A stretch of 64,000 nt of DNA, taken from assembly GCA_010015675.1 (NCBI GenBank), contig ML976998.1, positions 91,402 to 155,401 of the forward strand, in the 5' to 3' direction. The position numbers were made by a program, and so were the translations under genes. Shown in pieces: positions 12,174 through 23,813 of this stretch. Under the pieces are notes generated by a model. The model worked only from the letters and a program-made list of their open reading frames with translations, did no database searches and was not told the DNA's origin. The stretch is from Byssothecium circinans. Its lineage: Eukaryota; Ascomycota; Dothideomycetes; Pleosporales; Massarinaceae. Every line of letters starts with the position of its first letter. Position 1 is the stretch's first letter.

Positions 12174-13963
12174 CTAGAAATGCTCCTTCCAGAACTTGAA
12201 ATTCACCTCCTGACACCTCGCCTCCTTACACGCCTTCTTGATGTCCCGTGCGGCCACGTTCGGCCCGCAGAAATACACACCGACGTCGGTCCTCAGCGTG
12301 CTCTCCAGGCCGCTCATGTACGTGCGATCGATGATACCGTCGCGCATGCCCATGAGCAGGCGGTGGAAGTCGGGACGGCCGAAGTTGGTGCGACTCTTGA
12401 GTTCGGTGAGGGGATCCTTGTCGGTGCCGACCGAGTTGAGGACGATGTTCTGCGCCGTGTTGGAGTCGATCTTCTGCGTGAGGTATGTGTGGATGCGGAG
12501 GAATTGGTCGTTGTTGGTGCCGCCGAGGGATTGCGCTTCGAGCGAGGAGAGCAGCGTTTGGAACCATTCGAACGAGGACGTGTCTTTGCAGACCCAGATG
12601 AATTCCACACGGCGGAGACGCTTGGGCGGGTTGGGCGAGAGCCGGAGGTGGTATATGGATTTGAGGATCGAGGCCCACGGCGTCACGCCGATACCGGTGC
12701 CGATGAGGACGGCGATTTCGTTCTCGAAGACGTCTTCGGCGGGCGCGCCGTAGGGTCCGTCGATGCGCAGCGCCGGCATCTTTTGGCCGTGCTGGAGCGC
12801 GATTTCGTACATGCCCATTGGGTCGAGCTCGTCGTAGAGCTTGGATTGCGATTGGCCGGCTCCGAGAGCGTCGGCGAGGGCGCGCGTGAAGTCGCCTACT
12901 TGACGGACGTGCACGGAAATGTAGGGATCTTGAGGGCAAGATGTGATGGTAAAGGGGTGCCACTGGTGGTAGCTGACTTCCGGGCAGTTGAGGAAGAGCC
13001 ACTGTCCGGGTTTGTACTTCATGCTGGGCTTGGTGAATTGAATCTCCACGGCGTCTGCGGATGTTAGAAATCGTCAAGTGAAAGCAATGGGAATGCATAC
13101 CGTATGGGTGACGAACGACCTTGACAATCTGCGTCTGTCTCCTGCAGCGGACCTCACGGTACAGACGGTCGAGCAAGTACAACCCACCTCCGACAAGCTC
13201 CCATCGCCAGCCTTCGTAACCAATGCAGTGGGTCCAGAAGTTGTCGTGGTCGAAGGGAGAGTAGTTGGGGACGCTGTCACGCACAAAGCAGCTGGTTGCA
13301 TGCGTGTACATGCCCAACAGAAATGGGATGAACAGATGGTGAGTGTACCAGAAGGTTTCAAAAGATTGCTGTCGGATCCTGTGGTGGGCAGTCGTGTACA
13401 TGAGCAGCATGCAAAGCAACATTATGTGTCCAGTAATGCCACCGGCCTCGCCGTAATGGATCTGGAGAGCGATCTGCGGTCGTACCTGGGTTCTCTCAAC
13501 GTTGAAGAAGCTATTGCTGTTAGGTGGATGTTGTAGTGGGACGTCTGGACAACTCACTTTACGTAATGGGCAGCGGTGTGCACAATGGTAAAGAATAACA
13601 TGGCATAGGCGACCTGTCGGTGAAACCACATTGACTCGTCCAAAGGTAGGATCCTCATCTTGGGTCGGATCACTCGCAGGATATTTCTGCACATGGGCAT
13701 GAGGATGACCATGGTGTCGACGGACAGCACGAGACCAGCACCTCGCGATATCCACACGGAGAATTGAAGAGCATTAAGAGGTGCTAGACGGATATCGCCT
13801 TGCTGTTTCCACCTGGGGCATGTCAGTAAGGCGACGTCGAGGTTGATTCCGGGACGACATACCATCCTATCCCGAATATAGCCCAGTGGAACGCCCAAAA
13901 GAGAATGTTGAAGGCGAGTTTTCGCGGGGCGAAGAAGCCATGGCAGACCGATTGTGCCCCCAT
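12174..13963 (-). CDS. noxA: NADPH oxidase, NoxA/Nox1 type
   Basis: Four exons on the minus strand: 13963-13863, 13812-13558, 13510-13101 and 13054-12174. Total 548 aa, the normal length for fungal NoxA. The N-terminal half is the ferric-reductase membrane domain, with haem-ligand histidines in WFHRQVAYAM, VHTAAHYVN and the block YTTAHHRIR...FWYTHHLFIPF. The C-terminal half has the FAD site (HPFTITSCP), the NADPH site (GTGIGVTPWASIL) and the signature end FKFWKEHF. There is no EF-hand extension, so it is not a NoxC/NOX5 type. NoxA moves electrons from cytosolic NADPH across a membrane to oxygen, producing superoxide; it works with NoxR, Rac and Bem1/Cdc24 and is needed for sexual development, hyphal fusion or infection in various fungi. 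The 47-bp second intron was placed at the acceptor that restores the conserved VNFFNVERTQ. A long opposite-strand open frame over this gene is an artefact of its high GC. Confidence 0.96.
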
Positions 13964-16900
13964 GACGGCAGTCTTTCAAGTCGACGGTGATGATATGACT
14001 CTTTATCTTCCCCAAACACAAGGCATCAATTGCGCCCTCAGCAAGCCGGCCGGTCAACGGTGATTACAACAGTATTAAAGAGCGTACGCGGTAGAAAAGG
14101 AAACGTCGACCGGAAAGGTAGGGATCCAGTCAAAGTTCAACCCGGCCAGCCAGATACGAATCGAAGAAATGAATGTCGGCGTCGAGGGACGGAGAAAGTG
14201 AGGGTGGAGGGAGCGGAGGTAGAGATAGCGACCAAGACCCCAAGGAACCAAGGGCGTTATTAGAGGGTAAGCTTTCGCCTTCGCTTCTGGCAATAGTGCA
14301 GATCAGGTGGATCTCGGATGAGCGCTGCAGAGGCTGTGATGAAACCGGCAGGCTTGCACGGATCGGGCGTGGCTCAAACTCCAGTCCTAGGTGTTTGGTG
14401 CATACAAGGGAGGGAATAAGAAGGGTTGACAATTTGCAGGCTCTGAAAGGGTTCGGGATCAGGCAAAGATGAAGCGTGGCGAAACCTGGAAAACCGGGCA
14501 GCGGTTAAAGAGGACGAGGGGCGCAAGGCGCGGGCAGCTATGTGATGTGCGCCAGATGTCTGAGGAACGTCTCAAACCTGAAGCGCGAGGCACAGAAGCA
14601 TTTTGGTCGTTGCGGGAAGAAGACTATTCGGGAACTATGTGCGTTCAGGGCTGGCGATGCGCAGGAATGGGCCGAAGGAGTTGTGATGAATAGGCGCGGA
14701 ATCGCAACTATCGGGGCTCGATAGCAGTTCTTTCTGGTGGGTTGTGGGAGCTCAGTAGCAGTGGTTTCTGGTGGGTTGCACAGGCGTGTATAGTACGTTG
14801 CTGCCTTAGCCGTCGGAATACAGCGAGTAAGGGATGGGCACGGTAGAGGTCGGCGTGCGGGTGAAGGGGTTCGACGGCTCTTTGATACGCAGGGGGTCGT
14901 TTCTGAGACGGGAGACGTTCGAGGCCTGACAAAAGCACACGAGAGGTCAGGATGACTGAGGCGCGATATCTTTGACGGCGTAGCGGTCGAGGCAAAAGTC
15001 AACAGATGCTATCTATTGTGATGGTGGGAGACGTGGTGAGGAATTGTGTGCAGCCTGTGGGTACGGTACTCCAGTGCCCAGCGCTGCGGATGGCCTGGCC
15101 CTGGCCCCGACCCGGACCCACTCCGTATGTACTATGTACTATGTACGGTAGAGGCTGGTGGGTGCACGCATGCTGTGATCAGTCTCTCGGATGCGCCGGG
15201 GCGTGAAAGAGATACAGCAATCAATTCTCTTGAAGCCCTTCTTGGACGTGGTTGGCAGCACACGAAGGACGCTCGGGCATGGCGGCAGCGGTTGGGCCAA
15301 TCTGCTAAGGGGTCGAAGCGCTCAGCATGCCGCTAGCCTCCCGAGGTCACCACGGGAATTATTTTGGGACTTCTTCCATCTATCGACCGCAGACGAGCAC
15401 GACCACGCCGGCAGTGCACTGTATAGTGTACATACAGATTCCGTGCAAGACTGGACCTTTCGTTGCTGCCACGAGGCGGGCTAGGGCTGTGATAGAGCTA
15501 GCAAGGTGCAGCGGACAACACCATGAACACGGCTAGCACGACACGGCATGGAAAACCCAGACCGCGTGTGGTTGTATGGCATTCGTTGCATAGAACTTGG
15601 ATGCTTGGCAGGTACCATACGTCTGGTGAAGCGGCGAATGCGAATCGTGAAGATCTCGTGTAAGAGACGAGAGGATTGGGAACGTGCTACACTTGGACTG
15701 TGGAGTTTGAACGAGTCGAACATTTGAAAGCAGGTGTCGTGGAAATGTCTTTTGGATCGTATAGCATGTTCAGACTTGAATTCCAAAGCTATATATTGTT
15801 AATAGATCAGTTTGTAAAAGGCTGATTGCCAATTCGCGGTCCATCTCCCATTCTACGCCTGGTGCTTCTATCACGCACTGCCCGATTGGGAAACCTTTTG
15901 ATATCAAAACCCCCTCTCCGCACTCCCACAGACGTCTCAAAACAACATCAGGCCATTGTTTGAGGCCGTCATCCTCACACAGCAGCTTTCCCCTCTCCAC
16001 CCGTTCCCCAGTCCCTGCCGTGCGAACCATGACAGCCGGTGCAGCAAAACAACATCGTACGATACCTTTGCAGTGTCAGGCCACTAGGCTTCCCAAACCC
16101 CAAGACAAGCTTTCTGCTGCGCGCTGTCATGGCACGATCCACCGTTCAAGCTCAGATTCATGCCTGAGGTGCGCATCCGGGCGCCAACCTATGCATGACG
16201 GATGAACAACGGGAACAACACTTCTGGAGTAAACTTGGTCGTACGATGGTGTTTGATGATCATCAAGACGCTCCTGGGTGATCTCCCTGGCGTCTGTGGC
16301 TGTCAGAGAGAGGCTCGGATGGGTGCCGGCCGTCGGAGAAGGTCTGTTTTGTACGTCCTGAGGCACTTCTCCGAACCGGCACTCAGGCATCCGGGTTTTT
16401 TTGTGGGCAGGCCAATGATGGCATTGCGAGTGAGAACGGATGACTGGGCCTCGGATCTCAGGCGAAACCCTCACCGCCAGGCACGACAGCCATCGCAAGC
16501 CTGTGGGAAGGGAAACCTTGGTGGAGCGAGACTTCGAGTCGAATTTGTCACTAAAGACTCGCTTACCACAGCCAAGGCCGCGCGGAGACTTGACGAATCA
16601 GACGACGACGAGCGTACGAGATCCGAGAAAAAGCCGCACTACGCGATGGTATGGTGGATGCATGTGACCTCCTTCGACGAGCACGTGAGGCTGCAGAGAA
16701 CACTGGCGATGGCGGCGGTGGGCGATGACAGGCAGGGGGCACCCACTCAAAGCGCTAGGATCAGGACTGTGGCTGCAGTTCCGCCGGGATGAAAAGCTCA
16801 AGAGGCTGGACACGATGGCACATCTCACGCATCACCTCTAAGCGTAGCCAATCAGACCCCCCACCTCGCCTGTGCGGTGCCCCCGGCGGCTACCCATTGG

Positions 16901-17521
16901 CACCCACCCACGCCATCCCCGTCCCGCTCTCTGTGCTCTCTGCGTCCTATCCCCCCAGCGCATAAGGCATCTCGACATATACGGCAGCGCTCCCTCCCCC
17001 AATCCATCCAAGTGACACGCAGCAAGTAGCAAACCCGCCCTTCACCACGCAAACCTGAGCAACCTGAGACCGCACTGCACGTCGCAGCCTGCCTAGCCCT
17101 CGCGATCGCTCCAAGCCTCACGCCTGCAATTCTGCAATTCTGCCTCAGTCCCTGACTCTCCGTGACCATCGCCTCCCATCGTCCCGTCCTGCTTGAATCG
17201 AGTCGCAAAAAGAAGGAGTCGACAGAGAGAAACCTGACACTATCCCGCTTTCATCCCCTCTGTAACGCCAACGAAGGCCTCGACACCTGGTATAACAAAA
17301 CCCCGGGCCCCCGCGCGCCTTGCTGCCAGATGCTTCTCGAGTAAGCTACTGGTAGCTCGCTGCGCGATCCATCACAATCGTTATACCAATTACTGTCTCT
17401 TCTTCTTCCACTTCACTTCTTCATTCTCTTCTCTTCTCGACATCTACAAGCCGCCGGGTCGGTCCTTTCTACCTCGTCCTTTCTTTTAATCATCATTCTT
17501 TAAAGTACACTTTTGCGCACG
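13964..17521. other. Long 3.5-kb intergenic region between divergent noxA and the DUF7727-like gene
   Basis: This region must hold the promoters of two divergently transcribed genes. I find no conserved coding region. The longest open frame (16202-16792, plus) has a composition unlike a protein. A (TATGTAC)-like repeat lies at about 15125-15147, and pyrimidine-rich TCTTC runs at 17397-17440 precede the next ATG. The size is unusual for this gene-dense window and may hold regulatory sites or an untranslated transcript. Confidence 0.5.
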
Positions 17522-18084
17522 ATGGGGAAGTTAATCAAGAACCACTGGGCGCGCCTGATCGTCCTGACCGCCGCTGCCTGTAAGTTCTGAGGCCTCACCC
17601 ACCACCATCATCATCCACCAACCCATACTAATTCAAATCCCGCATCAGATCAAATAGCAGCAGGCATCGAAGCCTTCTTCTGGCCCAAAATCTTCTGGGA
17701 CTTCCTCACCAAGAACCTCGACGGCGCCGTCAAACCCGTCCCCGCCTTGCAAATCATCAACATCATCATGGGCGTCGTGGGGCTGGCCTGGGAGTGGCCG
17801 CTCGGCTTCCTCGCGGGCACCGGCCTGCATCGCTCCATCGAGGCACGCTTGATCATCTATCCGCTCAGTGCGCTGGTGGCGCTGTTGATATATCAGGGCA
17901 CGAACGCCGGGTTGTACTATATCGTGGGCATGATGGCGTATTTCTGGGCGTATAGTGAGGGCGAGGTAAGCTTTATCTGTTCTAGACTTCCATCTGGTTG
18001 TATTCTGACGGTGTTTTCCAGATTGTTTGTCCCGAGCCTTGGACGCTGCCGAAGCGTGGTTCTACCGCTCGTCAGTGCGTGTAA
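17522..18084 (+). CDS. Small conserved fungal membrane protein (DUF7727-like)
   Basis: Three exons, 17522-17579, 17649-17965 and 18022-18084, give 145 aa. The start MGKLIKNHWARLI, the segment AFFWPKIFWDF, a hydrophobic span ALQIINIIMGVVGLAWEWPL, the motif HRSIEARL, two more hydrophobic spans (residues about 90-122) and the tail CPEPWTLPKRG match a widely conserved, uncharacterised ascomycete family. Three or four transmembrane helices are expected. I recognise the conservation pattern rather than any enzymatic motif, so no function is assigned. Long TC-rich leader sequence upstream suggests good expression. Confidence 0.85.
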
Positions 18085-18382
18085 ACCATCCATCCATCCA
18101 TCATCTATTCAACCCATGGACCGATATAGTTATACCAATTAATGCCTTCCCGCCGCTGTGAAGGACCACAAACACGATCGATACTTTTCCACCCCACCGC
18201 CCTTTTCTATCTCTCTTACTCAACTCAACCGCACCACCACCTCTCTCAATATACCACCACCGCTCCACCGCTTTTTACAGCGGAGAGGGCGTCCCCTTTT
18301 TCTTTCTTCCTTCCTTCTTTCGGCGGGCATGAAATGAAAAGGCGTTTTCCTACCTCGACGCCAACGTTATGTTATGCCTATA

Positions 18383-18409
18383 TTTTTTTTTTGGGGGGGG
18401 GGGGGGGGG
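18383..18409. repeat. T10-G17 homopolymer tract
   Basis: Ten T followed directly by seventeen G on the plus strand, in the 3' region of the DUF7727-like gene. Such tracts are slip-prone in replication and in sequencing, so the exact length may be unreliable. Confidence 0.8.
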
Positions 18410-19027
18410 TTCGATTTTTTCCGTCAATCACGTCGATATGTACGAAGACGACCTGTGTGTAGTATCGTAATGACTAGTACCAGAGGCAAGCAGCGATTCC
18501 GAGTTCGTTCATCATCATCGCGTCTCTGCATGCAGCAAGCAATCAAGAAATGCCAAAAAATAAAAAATTGAATCAAACCAAATCACCAAAAAAAAAAAAA
18601 GGACACCCTCACGCAACCTGCTAACCGCGATTCCAACTCTCAGGATCATTGGATTATGCGTTCCTAAGGCTAATCACTACACTAAACCAACAATATTGAA
18701 GGCGACCACAGAACGTCATGCAGCCAACGCCACCACTTTTGAAAAACACATGCGTATCCTTGAAAATCACTCCCCTCCCAAAGAGAAGAGAAATAAAAAG
18801 GGAAAATATCACCTCATCCCCCCCACCTCTTCCCGCGCGCATACGCACGCAAAACCGTCTGAGGCTCCCCACTCCCCGAGGCACTCCCCGTTTCAAAGTT
18901 AAACCACGCCACCTTCCCTTCCCTTCCCCCTCACCTCCTACCACACCACACCACACCACACACCTAGATATCTAGTCTACAACGCGTCCGTCCGTCCGTC
19001 CGTGCCGCCTTTCAGGGTCTAGACTTT

Positions 19028-19066
19028 AGAAATTTGGAAATTTGGAAATTTGGAAGTTTGGAAGTT
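19028..19066. repeat. Short tandem repeat of GGAAATTT type
   Basis: Five near-identical 8-bp units (GAAATTTG drifting to GAAGTTTG) in tandem, in the intergenic region. The 8-bp period would shift any reading frame, so it is not coding. Confidence 0.7.
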
Positions 19067-19699
19067 GGGCATGGGAGGTAAAAACCCCGCACCTACACCT
19101 AACCTGAACCCGCACCAGCACCAGCACCCGAGCAATTATGTACGTAGATGTAGAGAGTAAAATAACGCCTTAGCATGAGGCCTTGATCGTGCTGAAGCTT
19201 CAGCTGGGGTGACTGACGATCATGTGAAAGAAGAAGCGCCGTGGCTTTGGTTTGCTTTGGTTTGGTCTTGGTTTGGGTTTTTACTTCTTCGCAGGCTTTT
19301 CCTGGTGGAGCGAGGATGCGGATTTGCGCTTGAGATGGCCGCCGCGGCCGCGTTCTTGGTGTTGGGGTGACGACGCGTCGGGGGTTCTGGATGGGGAGGG
19401 GCGTTAGAAATTGCACGTGGTCTGTGGTAGATGTAGACTGAGGTGGTGTGGTGGGAGAAAAGGAACATGGGATACGTTGGAAGAGGAGAGAGAAGAGATG
19501 TAAAGGCAAAAAGGAAAAGAGAAAAAAGAGATTATTTATCCGTTCTGCCCAGTTCCCTTCCCCATCTCCCCCAACCTACAATACAATATCCCGCACAACT
19601 CCGCCCGTGCAGCGAAAAAAACTCTAAACACATGTACTCAAGGGACAGACAATGAAGTAGACCAAGAAAAGCAAATAAAATAAAATAAAATTGCAGAAC

Positions 19700-20972
19700 T
19701 CACTCCTCAGACGGTCCCTCGATCAAAATCTTAATCCCCTTCCCCTCCTTCACATTCTGGAAGGCGCTCTCCGCATCCTCAAACTTCACTTTCCCCGTGA
19801 TGAGTTCCTTGACCGAGATGCGCTTCGTAGCGACCAGGTCGACGGCGGTCTGGTAGTCGCCCGAGCCGTAGCGGAAGGAGCCATGGACTCTGAGTTCCTT
19901 GGTGCACATGGCCATGATGGGGAAGTTGATGTCGGGTTTGCCCATGCCGCCCTAGGATCTATCAGCAGAAGTTCTTTTTGGGGGGAGGGGGGAGGGTGGA
20001 GGGTGATGTACCTGGACATATGTCCCGCCCATCCTGAGCGCGTGGATGGCAGTTTGTATGCATGGCTCTGCTCCCGAGGCGTCGATGATGATGTCGGCTC
20101 CCGGACCCAGTTCGCATTCCGTGATCATATTCTTCGCGTTCTCCTCCGCGCTCACTCGCGCGCTCTTGAAGCTTGTGGTGGCTGCGTAGGTGAGCGCGAA
20201 TTGTAACCGCTCATCGTTGATATCCACGGTTACGATCTTGGTCGCTCCGTACGCCTTTGCAACTGCACAGCACAGCAGTCCGACGGGCCCGGCACCAAAG
20301 ACAACCACGGAGTCACCTGGTTTGACAGCTGCCTGCCTCGTGATATGCACCGCGACGGCAGTCGGTTCAATCAGCGCGCCCTCTTCTAGTGACATGCCCT
20401 CGGGGAGCTTGTAGCAGAGATCCTCAGGTAGCGTATAGTACCTCGCCAGTGTGCCGTCAAAAGGTGGGGTCGCTGCGAATTGCATCTCAGGACACAGGTT
20501 GTACTTTCCTTCTTTGCACCTTACGCAGCGTCGGCAAGGTACACCAGGCTCCATGGCTACGCGATCGCCGACTTTGAGCGTCGTCACTTTGTCGCCAACG
20601 CTGTGAACGATGCCGGCTGATTCATGACCGAGTACCATGGGTGACTCGACTACGAAATGTCCAATGCGTCCATGGACCCAGTAGTGCACGTCGGAGCCGC
20701 AGATGCCCGTCCATTTCGGCTGGACAAGCACATCGTAAGGAGATGGGAGCTCGGGGATGGGCCGGTCTTCGTAGGTGACATTATTGGGTGAAGAGAGGAC
20801 GAAAGAAGGATTCTGCGGATACAATTAGTATGCTGAAGTGCAATTGAGCGTTGCTCAGAGCTTCAATTAGGCTTCGTAAAGCTCTGTCCGAATTGAGTTG
20901 CGACGGGGGAATTGTGCAACGCGGGGCTTGGTGGGGCAGCTTCACCTTCAGAGTTGCCGTCTGTGTCGTCAT
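19700..20972 (-). CDS. NAD-dependent xylitol/sorbitol dehydrogenase (zinc MDR family)
   Basis: Three minus-strand exons, 20972-20946, 20812-20012 and 19951-19700, give 359 aa. The first exon encodes only nine residues (MTTQTATLK), a common arrangement for this gene. Catalytic-zinc motifs are GICGSDVHYW and GHESAGIV; the structural zinc loop has four cysteines in the PCRRCVRCKEGKYNLC segment; the dinucleotide fold is VVVFGAGPVG. The acidic residue after strand 2 (KIVTVDINDERL) points to NAD+ rather than NADP+. The enzyme oxidises xylitol to xylulose or sorbitol to fructose in pentose/polyol catabolism. Xylitol dehydrogenase is the best guess by overall pattern, but sorbitol and L-arabitol dehydrogenases are close relatives and not excluded. 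Confidence 0.92.
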
Positions 20973-21467
20973 TGTGGCCTTCTCTTTCTTTGGCTGCTCC
21001 AGCTCCGGCGGCGACACTTCAATGTTTTTCTTCTTGGGAGGGAAAATGTGTCTGAAGCAAAGATAAGATGACATTTGGAAGCTATCTCGATCGCAAATAA
21101 CACTATACCAAGCGGACGGCCACGCGGCTAAAAAGCTAGCGCGTGGTAGAGCTCCATCCCTCGCGCCCTGCTATCCCGCTGCGAGCCGCTTGATGAGCCC
21201 TGAGGCGCGGGATGGAAGCTCTAGTGGCTCTGTGAGCTCTGGAAGCTACGTTTTAGCCGAGGAATTTATCCGTCCGCTCAACACTTGGCGACTATCGTGA
21301 ATTGTGCGTGCTATCGTGGTGCCGATATCGCCAGAGGGACTCCACGGCATCGTGACTGGAAGCACCGGGAGATACCAGACGCCGTACCCCCACAGAACCG
21401 ACGATTCAATAAAAGCGCCGGATCCGCAGGAGCGGTGAGACGGAATTTCCATGTCCAGCCTGTGCTC
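20973..21467. other. Promoter region of the polyol dehydrogenase gene with a hairpin
   Basis: About 495 bp between the polyol dehydrogenase start and the 3' end of the methyltransferase gene, both on the minus strand. It contains the imperfect inverted repeat listed separately (21147-21223). No gene is seen. Confidence 0.5.
21147..21223. repeat. Imperfect GC-rich inverted repeat
   Basis: The left arm (21147-21167, TAGAGCTCCATCCCTCGCGC...) is complementary, apart from small indels, to the right arm (21204-21223, GGCGCGGGATGGAAGCTCTA). The loop is about 36 bp. It sits about 175-250 bp upstream of the polyol dehydrogenase start. Confidence 0.65.
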
Positions 21468-22563
21468 CTACGCTTTCCTCCCCCAGCATGACCACCAACA
21501 GGTCACGAGCGCATCCTCATTCTTCTCGCTGCCCCAATCGTCATAGCCTTTTTCTTCACCCTCATCTAGGATGTGTAATCCGGCATTGGCCATTCGTTTC
21601 CGAAAGTCGCTGAGTTCTGGCAGATACGCCTCTCTGTAGGGGAACTCAACGATGACTCTTGCATCGAAGCCTTCTGAAAGCCACGCTTCTACCGCGCTTA
21701 CAAGCAAGCGTGGATGTTCTGGAGAGTATAGAGAATCCGCTGCCAGTATGAGAGGGAACTTGGTGACTAGAGTCGCGCAAACGTCTTGCAAATCAACGGC
21801 ACCCTCGTTGAAGAGGACGCAAGAGGTGGGAGCGCTCCAGTCCAGTACGCCTGTACGCGTCGATCCACCATTCTGCTGCACCACCGCCGAATTCTCCTTC
21901 GCATTGCGTGCTAGATTTGGGGCAATGCTAGGCAAGTCTGTGAGGACCACATCAGCGCCGAGGGACGCCATTGCGAGACCTACGAGCCCTGTGCCAGAAC
22001 CTAGCTCCAAGACTTTGGCCGTTCCTCGTTCACCTTGCAGTATGTCGAAGGTGTGCAGTCGCTTCGCGAGCAGGTAAGATGCTGCCCAGGTCTTCAATCC
22101 CAGATCATCGCCAGTCAATGCAGGCTCGTGGATGCTGAGCTCGAATGTGCCGTTCGGGGAAGGGATGCGGAACTTGCGCGAGATTGCGCCCATCGCACTG
22201 CGGCCCGATCTCTCGCTCAATCGAGTGCTTGCTTGGTTCCATATTTCTTCCTTGACTGCGTCGTCATGTATCCACCCTAGGCTATTGCTTATAATGCTTG
22301 TGAGGTACCGCGCAACTCCCTCTGGGTTGATCTGCACAGTCAGGTGCTTGTCTGACCATTCTTCATCCTCCTCATATCTCCCTCCGTCTACGGTTTCGAT
22401 GGGATGGTTGTCCCAAGATGGTGGTGCCGTGGTCAGCAGCGCGAGCGTGCTGAGGAGGGATTCGGCTGACGGCTTCGTATAAAGCTGGGGAAGGTCGAGA
22501 ACTACAGGACGTTAGCGCATGAATTGGATATAGCGTTGAAATCATACCATGGATTACAGACAT
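21468..22563 (-). CDS. Family-16 protein-lysine N-methyltransferase, EFM2-like
   Basis: Two exons, 22563-22548 and 22501-21468, give 349 aa. The five-codon first exon (MSVIH) is followed by the conserved start VLDLPQLYTKPSAE. The SAM-binding motif is VLELGSGTGLVGLAMASLGA, the acidic post-I strand is DVVLTDLP, and a post-II strand is ILAADSLYSPEHPRL. This is the arrangement of METTL21/EFM-type seven-beta-strand lysine methyltransferases. The N-terminal region upstream of the SAM domain and the NPEGVARYLT segment resemble yeast Efm2, which methylates translation elongation factors. The substrate is inferred from family. The gene lies 191 bp downstream of VPS28 on the same strand. Confidence 0.8.
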
Positions 22564-22754
22564 TATCGTTGTGTAATCCACTAGAGACAGCACTCACAGC
22601 TGGCGCGAACGGCATTGCCCAACTTTTGGTGCACGGGCCAACCCCACTTCGAAATGGAGGGGCTCTCTTGAGGAGGGTCAAATTGAACATTGCTTACCAC
22701 GACCAACTGGTATTTGGAACAGAAACGATTTCGGACTTTGGCGGTTGTGATTTC

Positions 22755-23560
22755 TTAGTCCCTCTTCAAGGTCTTTTTGAAGCCGTAATATGCCTGCTCC
22801 ATGTCGAACTGGAACTCGCGCGCTTGATCGTCGTTCAGCTTCTCAGCAGCCCGCATCTGATTCAGCGTGATCAGCCACTGCACAATCTTTCCCTTGCTCT
22901 CAAATTCTTGATCAGTGACCTTGTTCGCCGCCTGTATGATTTCCACGAGGAGCGGATGCAGGGTATCCTTCTCGACAAGCCCTATCCTGATGGCGTCAAG
23001 GAGCGTGATGAAGTTCTCTGTAGCGGACACTATGAGAGTAGCATCGGCCGATTCTCCTGGCTGTGTAGGTTTGTGCGTAGGGCCTTGCTCGACGGTAGCG
23101 GGGATGCCGACGCGTAGACGTTCGGTCGCTCGAGGGCATTCCATCTGAATGTGTTAGAGACCATGACGGTAGGGGATCGCGATTGCCACGTACATCCCAT
23201 TCCCGCTTGAATGTTTCGAGGTCACCAAAAGCTCGCGCAACTGTCTCATCCGCAAGATTAGACTTATATTGCTTGAGCAGTCTGCTGCATGTCTCGGTGT
23301 AGTCGCCTTCTGTTATTGAATCCTTCAGGTAAGCCTTCTCGACAGCATCCAGGGTGATGATGATGCTGTATATCTCGGCTAGGGAATCATTCAGGTCTCG
23401 TTCAGCATTCGTCGTGGACAGCTTGACTTCCTGCGAATGCGATCAATGACTGTCTAAACAAAAGACTGGACGACTGTACCTCGTCAAGATTGATGGTCGC
23501 AGACAGAGTTGATCGCGGAACATACGGCGTCGGCGCGTAGGCCAGCTGATTCCCGTACAT
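22755..23560 (-). CDS. VPS28: ESCRT-I subunit Vps28
   Basis: Three minus-strand exons, 23560-23480, 23430-23194 and 23144-22755, give 235 aa, the usual length. The N-terminal core (LSATINLDEEVKLSTTNAER, then AEIYSIIITLDAVEKAYLKD) binds the Vps23/Vps37 core of ESCRT-I. The C-terminal four-helix domain (ATENFITLLDAIRIGLVEKD, then FEFDMEQAYYGF-like helix) contacts ESCRT-II. ESCRT-I sorts ubiquitinated membrane proteins into multivesicular endosomes. The start at MYGNQLAYAPTPYV was chosen because it matches the family's short N-terminus; an in-frame ATG 11 codons upstream is possible. It shares a 253-bp divergent promoter with NOC2. Confidence 0.95.
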
Positions 23561-23813
23561 ATCGCGTGTGGCAGCTTTGCGTGCGTGATGCAAGATAGCG
23601 CTCGAGTGCTGTAGCCAGCAAGCTCCCGCTGACGGAGGCTGTCGGCGCTCGGTAGTGCCTCCCCTGCAGGCGTTGTGGGTAAGGCGCTCGGGCCCAGCGA
23701 ACTTTTAGCTTGGCGATCAACTTTTTCGACGCCGTACGACCTGCAACACGCTTCACGCTGACCCCCCAACAACACCTCACTCCTGCGCCAAGCAGGTTGA
23801 AACTCTCTTCAAG
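23561..23813. promoter_or_regulatory. Divergent promoter between VPS28 and NOC2
   Basis: Only 253 bp separate the two start codons, which face away from each other, so this stretch must carry both promoters. No TATA box is obvious, as is common for housekeeping genes. Confidence 0.6.

Larger units (their letters stand above)
18085..19699. other. Intergenic region rich in simple repeats
   Basis: No gene is supported. It contains a T10-G17 tract (18383-18409), an A-run near 18588-18600, a CACAC repeat near 18940-18962, four GTCC units (about 18986-19002), a (GAAATTTG)-type tandem repeat at about 19028-19066 and CCAGCA repeats at 19112-19130. Confidence 0.6.

Noticed and set aside
11880..13755. 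Long open frames antisense to or out of phase with noxA (up to about 500 codons).
   Set aside because: They are low-complexity Arg/His/Pro- or Val/Glu/Arg-rich shadows of a GC-rich real gene, with no domain and no splice support.
16202..16792. 196-codon open frame between noxA and the DUF7727-like gene.
   Set aside because: No motif, an odd composition and overlapping frames on the other strand; most likely chance.
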